Origin: Ettlia oleoabundans
Lineage: Eukaryota > Chlorophyta > Chlorophyceae > Chlamydomonadales
Direction: 5' to 3'
Length of the DNA: 14,245 nt
Assembly: GCA_019693395.1 (NCBI GenBank)
Contig: JAAMXP010002127.1
Location: 1-14,245, forward strand
Positions 8,776-14,245 of this stretch are shown piece by piece. The position numbers and the translations under genes are program-made. Within the stretch, counting starts at the first letter, position 1. Every line of letters begins with the position of its first letter. A model generated the notes under the pieces. It saw only the letters and a program-made list of their open reading frames with translations. It was not told the origin of the DNA and made no database searches.

Positions 8776-8806
8776 TGTAAACACACCGCTTTGTAAACAC
8801 ACCGCT
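8776..8806 (+). terminator. Duplicated TGTAA poly(A) signal of the LRR gene
   Basis: TGTAAACACACCGCT occurs at 8776-8790 and again at 8792-8806, a tandem repeat of period 16. Each copy begins with TGTAA, the standard poly(A) signal of chlorophyte algae. It lies about 210-230 nt past the LRR stop codon, a normal 3' UTR length. Confidence 0.65.
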
Positions 8807-8918
8807 ATGGCGTCTGTGTAGTTGGTGAGCCACAGCAGCGGCGAGCAGGAACTGGACTGGTTATATCTCCTTTACTTGCAAGCTGATTCTCAGCACACAT
8901 ACTCTGCAAGTGCCATCG

Positions 8919-8923
8919 TTACA
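8919..8923 (-). terminator. TGTAA poly(A) signal of the coiled-coil gene
   Basis: On the minus strand TGTAA lies about 145 nt downstream of the coiled-coil gene's stop at 9068. The motif is only five bases, so chance is possible, but the position fits. Confidence 0.45.
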
Positions 8924-9067
8924 CGTTCCGAATCACAGCAAATGAGTGTCAGGCACGGAAGCTGCTGTACATGTTGTTGAAGAAAAATTGCCAAGGTTGT
9001 GTCACAACTTGGCACAGCAAGGTCACAATTTCACCACATCTCCTCACTTGCAGGCTGGGCTGCTTAC

Positions 9068-12000
9068 TCAGCTGTAAGCAGCCCCTCCCTCACTGCCCGC
9101 ACTCAGGGTTGCATGGGGAGTCAAGCGGCCACACGGCAGCATCAGCTTCTTAAAGCTCCTGCTTGCCTTGCTGGGACTTGGGCACTTAGCCTTGCTGGGG
9201 TTAGCAGCCTGCTGGCGTTGCTCAAGGCTGGCGGCAAGACTGGCACCAGAAGCACCGGTGGCTGGCGGGGCTGGGATCCGGCTCTGACGCTTGCCTGACG
9301 TAGCATCCGACAGGGAGGTCCGCACCAAGCTCTCCGCTGCGCTTCGCACAGCCGGTATTTTGGAAGTGCTGGATCCTGGGCCTGATGCAAGCAATGCCTG
9401 GCAATCAACACACACGCTGCCCAGAGTGTGCGCAACCTCACTAGCTTTGATCGCCACGGCAGCGCTGCCCATTTTACTGCTGCCTTCCTCGCCATCCTCC
9501 AGGGGAAGCAGGGGTCCAATGTCAAGCGGGTCTGACTGCTTCTCTGCTGTGACCCCTTCTTGTGGCAGTGCGTGTGCTGCCTGGCCCGCTGTGGTCAACA
9601 CGCTGCCACAGCCAGCACCACTCTCGCTCGCTGGCGGCGACACACAGCTGCTATTCGCTCCCTCAGCCTGTAGGCCAAAGTTTAACAACAGAGCAGACAG
9701 GACCGCCATGGCACCATCAACCGACACGGTGCTCAACCTGTGCCGCACAGAGTAGGTGCCAGGTGAGACACTCTTGGAAGGGCTTGAGGGGCTGCTTCGT
9801 GCCCTCTTTGCAAGGAGATGCTGCAGAGTCTCCAGCCCTGAGGCCAGCGCTGCATGCTGGCTCTCCAGCTCGCGCCGCCTCGTCTGCGCTGCTTTAAGGG
9901 CCGTGGCAGACTCCCGCTCTCGCCTGAATGCGGCATTATCGACCAGTGTCACACTTTTTGGCTACTCAAGTTAACTTGCAGGATGCTGATTTGGGGCTGC
10001 CTGTCTGCAGGTAGTTACGCATTCAACACACAGCCAGCTCACCTGCGTATGCTGGAAACCTCTGCCTGTGCAGCCTTCAACTGCTTTCGCAGGACTGCTG
10101 CCTCCTCGCTAGTCTTCCTGACTTGCAAGGCCGTGACGGCCATCCTCACTGGTGAGCAGCCTGCCCGCTTGGAAGAGCTGCCTTGCCTGGCGCTGCGTGG
10201 GCTGCCACACGGGCAGGCCAGCTGGCTGACCCCTTCCGCTGTTGCCAACAGAGTGTTGTACTCGGCCAGCTGAAGCTCAAGCTGCTCCGTGCGCTTCTGC
10301 AGCTTCACCTGGCACGCCTGCATCATCATGGGCGCTTTGGCATGGTAAGAAGGAGTAGGGACGCATGGGGAACAGGAGTAGTGGTGACAAGAGTGGGAGG
10401 CTGCAAAGCAGCCAGACCCGTTCCCAGCAATACGGAAGGATTGTGCCATGCTGTCTGCAGATCTTCTTACCCTGTACCTCCTCAGTTCGTCAGCCAAGTG
10501 GTCAGCTTGCTTCATCTCCTGCACACATGGGCAGCAACAAGGCATGGTCAATGATTTAGCTCAGCGCCAGGAAAAAGCACAGCAATCGTGCAATGCAAAC
10601 TCTAAACCAGGGGCTTGCACCAGCATACCTTTTCCAGAGCTTCCATCACTGCATTGTCCACGCCCATATCATGTAGGCTGCTGCCTGCCGCAACAGCCTG
10701 CTCCGGTACTTTCAGACGCAGCTCCAGTGCCTCTGCCTGTGCCCTCTGCCGGCCAAGGCGCTCCCGCCACATCTGCATCAACAGACATATGAAGGCAATA
10801 CAATGACAGTTGCAACAAGGTCAAGCACTGCCTCCATTGTCTGTTGTGTGTCATCTCCACTGCAAACCTCTCCCGATACATGTTGCAGGTCCTCGAACCT
10901 GAGCCCGCAGCACATCAGCGGCGGCACGGCACTCAAGGTAATTGCTCCCATCAGGCATGCCAGCGCCTTGCAGTTGATTGACGTCACCCAGGGAGCTATA
11001 GGGCTGCAGCAGCGCCTCTGCTGCCGCTTCAGCAGCCTCCATCCTGCCCCTGAGCAGTGCCAACTCTGCATCATACCGTTGGCGGGCCTCAAACAAGGTG
11101 GCAGCGGCCTCTGCCCTTTGCACCTGCCACTCCGCCTCTTTGGCCTGCAGCGCAACCTGCAGTCCCTCAGCTTCACGCCGGAATTGTACCAACTCCCTGC
11201 TGGCTGCGGCGGTGTCCAGCCTTGGCGAGGCTGGGGACGCTGACACATCCTTGGCCACTTGTGGCATGGCTGAAGGCGACCCTGGGCGGCTGGCGCTACC
11301 AGGGGCCACGCTGATACTGCTGGCGCTGCGGCTGGGGCTCTGGCCCCTGGAGCTCAGTAGGTCCTTCATGCGTTGGGTAAGGGTGCGGCTGGGGCTGCGC
11401 TCCAGAAGGTGCTGCCCAGGCATCAGCTCCATACTGCCTTGCAGCAGACGGTCCTGCTGGTGGACGGATACCTCCTGCTGCAGGCAAACAGCCTGCTCCC
11501 GCAACAGCTCACACTCACGGCTCAAGGCCAAGCACTGTGCTATCTGAATGCTGAGTTGCTGTTGCGCCTCCTGCTTGGCCGCCAACTGCTGTGCCACCTC
11601 ACCCTCTGCCGCCGCCAGCCGCTCTTGCATCCATTGCACCTGCAGGCCGGGTGTCAAACAAGCAGCTACTGTATCAGGCAGTGCAACAAGTCGAATATGT
11701 GGGATGGAAAAGGAGGATGGCTGGCTTGACTTGGGCTTGAGCCTGAAGGCACTGGGCTGACTTTCACCACCCAACTGCAGTCGCACCTGCTCCTTCAAGT
11801 CCTCACCAACATCTTCTGTTGCTGGAGCTAGAACAACGCTGAACACTTGCGTCATGAGCCGCTCAGGAGCCATAGGTCCATGCTGCCGATACTCGATGCT
11901 GGAGCAGGGCCGGGAGGCTTCATCAGCACCCGCCACTGCTGCTCCTGTCAATGGCGCTACCTCATCCACCTGGCAGATGCGACCTGTAGCCTGGGCAGGC

Positions 12001-12572
12001 CGCAGATCCAGGGCATGCTGTTGCCCGACAGCCTTTGCCGCAGCCCATGATTCTTGTAGCTGGTGCTGCAGCGCTGCTGCCTTTGCCCGCCCCTCTTCCA
12101 CCTCATCTGTCAGCGCCTGCACCTCCGCCTCTTGAAATGCCAGCAGCGCCTGGGCAGCTTCCAGGTCACCCTGAGTAGCACCTAGCTCGCTCTCCACGTT
12201 GGCCTTTATGGTGTGAAGCTGGTTGGAGAGCACAGTGATGCCTGACTGGGCCACTGCTGCCTCCGCTCGCGCTGCCTTAAGGGCAACCATCAGCACCGCC
12301 TGCTTGTCCTGGCTCAAAAATATCTCTGCTCGCGCGTCTTCCAGCGTTGATGTCGAACTTGGCAGCTTTTCCTGGGTGACCTTCACCTCTGTGGTTGCTG
12401 TTGTGGAGCTGCGCCGGCTGCAAACCAGGCTGGCGCTGGAGCGGGTTAGTTCGCGACGAGCTTCAGTCTGCCGCAGGCTCTGCAGCTCCCGCTCCAGCTG
12501 CTGGTTGGTCTCTCGCAGCTCGCTATTTATCCGCCAGAGTGCGGCCGTGCTCTTTGGGCTGCCTTCCAACAT
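9068..12572 (-). CDS. Large coiled-coil protein of unknown function (five exons, ~998 aa)
   Basis: Exons in transcript order: 12572-10899, 10772-10629, 10518-10471, 10317-10043, 9923-9068, with phases 0, 0, 0, 2. Donors are GTTCGA, GTATGC, GTAAGA and GTGAGC. The first three acceptors are GATGCAG, GTGTGCAG and GATGCAG; the last is CATTCAG at 9924. Heptad-rich Leu/Glu/Gln/Ala segments cover roughly residues 10-40 (SELRETNQQLERELQSLRQ), 70-190, 315-375 and 455-525, and continue through exons 2-5 to about residue 745. They are broken by Ser/Pro-rich linkers, clearest near 395-450 (SPSRTLTQRMKDLLSS, SPSRSASS). The C-terminal ~250 residues are Ser/Ala/Pro-rich and probably disordered, ending GGAAYS. 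No enzymatic or motor motif, signal peptide or TM segment is visible. A role in a cytoskeletal, basal-body or scaffold structure is the usual inference for such proteins but is unproven. The ATG at 12572 directly follows an acceptor-like TTTGCAG, so an upstream exon or 5' UTR intron is possible. The last acceptor could instead be CAAAAAG near 9955. Confidence 0.75.
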
Positions 12573-13058
12573 CTGCAAAGTGAATGGTGTATGGCGCCAT
12601 GAAAAAAACGGGGCAGGCGGGCAGCGGTGGGCGAGCGGTGGTTGGGGGCGGGTGGGAGGTGGCGGCCCAAACGGGACCCATTAAGCGTCGGAACAAGAAA
12701 ACGTCTAATATTCAATTGGCAATGCAGTCAAGGGGGTCCCTGATAGCTCCCACTTTCGGACAGGGCAGTCAGCGGGACACACCGGCCCGGGGCTCTCTAG
12801 CTCGGGGGGCCCTGCATCGGACGGGGATGGGAACCAATATTTGCCTGACCCCAATGAAAGCCGGATGCGCCCGCCCATCATGAGACCGACAAATGGGGGT
12901 GGCGTCGCCACGTCGGTGGAGCCATGGCTGCTGGAGTTGTCGTGCGCATATTTGCCATTTCACAGCCTCCAACCTGACCCCTATCATCGCGTTAGTGGGC
13001 TCTGAACAGGGGCAAAAGCTGCTCATCACCCGTCACCCGCCTTGCGCAAGGAGTCCCA
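12573..13058. promoter_or_regulatory. Divergent promoter region between coiled-coil gene (-) and BUD13 (+)
   Basis: About 490 bp lie between the two start codons. A small AT-rich pocket sits near 12705-12722; on the minus strand it contains CCAAT (forward ATTGG at about 12715-12719), a possible CCAAT box about 145 bp upstream of the coiled-coil ATG. Minus-strand frames here (for example 12911-12705) start MATPPPF but show no recognisable protein. Part of the region could instead be a first exon or 5' UTR of the coiled-coil gene. Confidence 0.4.
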
Positions 13059-14169
13059 ATGTTTAGCGGGCTCAGCACGCTGCGGACATCAGAAAAGAAG
13101 GAGCAACCGGTGTCATCGAAGGCCAAGGCGCTGCGGGCGTATTTGGCATCCCAGTATGGCGCGGGTGATGCAGAACCTGAGAAGAGAAAGAAGAAGAAGA
13201 AAAAACGGGACGCAGGAGGGCCCGGTATCAGGATCTTGGACGAGGACGTCAGCGGTTTTGCAACGGCAGGGCAAGGGGCGGCATCGCAGGGCCAACTGGT
13301 GGCGCAGGGCCCCAGCCTTGCCAGCGGCGATGATGCTGAGGAGGACGAAGGTGCAGGCTGCCGGAGGGCACCGTACTTGTTGATGCTGCATTCTGACGAC
13401 TATGGATGACCGCTGCTGCGCCAGAGCTACGTTGCTGCACTTGCTGGCTGCCCCGCTGCTCACCTCCGATCACTTTGTTCCTGCCATCCCACAGACGACC
13501 CCGTGGTGGTGAACGCTGAGGAGGCGGAACGGCTGAAGTTGCTGGTAGAGAGGGAGAAACAGTTTTTCAAGCAGCGAGATGACGGCAGTGGCTGGGCAGT
13601 GGCGGGCACAGGCGCATCAACAGGGTCGGGGGATGCTTCACCCCCCCGCAGGGCTGGCAGGTATCACAACTCAGACGCGTCGCCACCTCGCAGGGAGCGA
13701 CATGACAGCCCAGACGCTTTGCCACCCCGCCGCAGCGCAGCAGATGCTTCGCCGCCTGGTAGGGCTGGCAGGCACAATAGCCCAGACGCCTCTCCACCTC
13801 GCAGGCAGCACCGTCATGATAGTCCAGATGCCTCGCCGCCGCGTAGACATCGGCATGACAGCTCAGGTGCGTCACCACCGCGCAAGTCGCAGCACGACAG
13901 CCAAATTGCCGCATCGGCAGGCAGACGGCGGCATGACAGCGTGGATGCGTCACCACCTCGACGGCACCGGGCATCTCCTGATGCCTCACCAACTCGCAGG
14001 AGTGGAGCGAACAGCCAGGATGCATCACCACCACGCCGGCAGCGGGGTGCTGCGGATGCCCCACCGCTTAGCAAGCGCCGCACTGAGGGAGCTGGAGAGG
14101 AAGAGGACGAGGCTGCAGCCAAGAAGCGGCGCATGATGTCAGACGGAACCGTGGCGGGCATGATGTCAG
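13059..14169 (+). CDS. BUD13: BUD13 homologue, pre-mRNA splicing RES-complex subunit, 5' part, partial
   Basis: Exon 1 is 13059-13350 and exon 2 is 13495-14169. The intron (donor GTGCAG, acceptor CCCACAG) is in phase 1 and joins EEDEDDPVVV. The N-terminus KALRAYLASQYG, then a Lys-rich run, then GIRILDEDVSGF is the conserved start of BUD13. Exon 2 continues AEEAERLKLLVER and RDDGSGW, both typical of plant BUD13. It then enters a long RS-like array of DASPPRR units and ends MMSDGTVAGMMSG, where BUD13 proteins continue into the conserved C-terminal domain. That domain is absent here because the exon ends at a GTTTGC donor (14170) and the gene runs off the window. Reading on without splicing gives a stop at 14196-14198. 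BUD13 acts in the nucleus with Pml1 and Snu17 in the RES complex of the activated spliceosome. About 322 residues are visible. Confidence 0.92.
13632..14073 (+). repeat. RS-like DASPPRR/RHDSP repeat array in BUD13
   Basis: About eleven imperfect units of 10-16 residues share the core (D/G)AS/LPP(R/G)R, usually followed by Arg/His and DS. The same HDxPDxSPPRR pattern is a hallmark of animal and plant BUD13 and is a likely SR-kinase phosphorylation target. The DNA repeats too (GATGCNTCNCCNCC cores), which opens long repeat-derived frames in the other phases and on the minus strand. Confidence 0.88.
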
Positions 14170-14245
14170 GTTTGCCTGCCACTAATGCCATGATGTGATG
14201 CTGTTCATCCACTTGAAATGGAACAGCTGAACTATGTGGGTGGGT

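Larger units (their letters stand above)
8565..9067. other. Convergent 3' UTR zone
   Basis: About 500 bp lie between the stop of the rightward LRR gene and the stop of the leftward coiled-coil gene. Apart from the poly(A)-type signals listed separately, I see no further gene, RNA or mobile element. The two transcripts may overlap or nearly abut, since the rightward signals (8776-8796) and the leftward one (8919-8923) leave about 120 bp between them. Confidence 0.6.

Noticed and set aside
11098..11547. Plus-strand frames of 100-150 codons opposite the coiled-coil gene
   Set aside because: They are Leu/Cys/Arg-rich complements of Glu/Gln/Ala heptads, with no domain. The minus-strand frame is continuous for 558 codons.
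12705..12911. 68-codon minus-strand frame beginning MATPPPFVGL
   Set aside because: No recognisable domain, no clear splice link to the coiled-coil frame, and it lies in the divergent promoter region. Kept only as a remark.
13567..14212. Long open frames on the minus strand and in a second plus frame (13579-14136) across BUD13 exon 2
   Set aside because: They are shadows of the GATGCNTCNCCNCC repeat. Only the DASPPRR frame matches a known family and joins exon 1 in phase.
1..14245. Search for tRNA, rRNA, transposon ends, CRISPR-like arrays or viral genes
   Set aside because: I saw no cloverleaf, no terminal inverted repeats with a transposase, no spaced direct repeats other than the coding and simple repeats listed, and no viral-type gene. 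Short structured RNAs in introns cannot be excluded by eye.

Overview
The window reads as nuclear DNA of a green alga (Chlorophyta, most like Trebouxiophyceae or relatives). This is inferred from five intron-rich genes. Their introns are short (about 65-320 nt) and mostly end in a stereotyped (C/T/A)TGCAG acceptor. TGTAA-type poly(A) signals lie beyond the convergent 3' ends. Coding DNA is fairly GC-rich, and the proteins have plant/algal relatives. No prokaryotic operons, mobile elements or CRISPR arrays are visible. All gene models below were spliced by hand from reading frame, intron phase and family conservation. They need RNA evidence at the places marked.

Layout, left to right. (1) Minus strand, 32-498: the 5' part of the 20S proteasome subunit beta type-2 (PSMB2/PBD, the beta4 position), cut off by the left edge. 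(2) 499-848: a short divergent promoter region. (3) Plus strand, 849-2865: a five-exon gene for a ~393-aa protein with an R3H-associated N-terminal domain and an R3H nucleic-acid-binding domain. (4) 2866-3569: a spacer with a G/GT-rich simple-sequence tract and phase-consistent candidate leader exons. (5) Plus strand, 3570-8564: a ~21-exon gene for a ~707-aa receptor-like protein. It has a signal peptide, a pre-peptidase C-terminal (PPC)-like beta domain, a Cys-containing LRR cap, about 11 plant-type LRRs, one transmembrane helix and a short kinase-less tail. At least one of its introns is GC-AG. (6) 8565-9067: the convergent 3' UTR zone. (7) Minus strand, 12572-9068: a five-exon gene for a ~998-aa coiled-coil protein with Ser/Pro-rich linkers and no family I recognise. 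(8) 12573-13058: a second divergent promoter region. (9) Plus strand, 13059-14169 onward: the 5' two exons of BUD13, a spliceosomal RES-complex protein with an RS-like DASPPRR repeat array, cut by the right edge.

The genes do not form a pathway. Two are housekeeping (proteasome, splicing), one is a probable RNA-binding protein, and two are lineage-type proteins (receptor-like LRR, coiled coil). The most noteworthy items are the LRR receptor architecture with its PPC-like ectodomain, the GC-AG introns demanded by its reading frame, a stop-free 105-nt intron in the same gene, and the unclassified coiled-coil protein.
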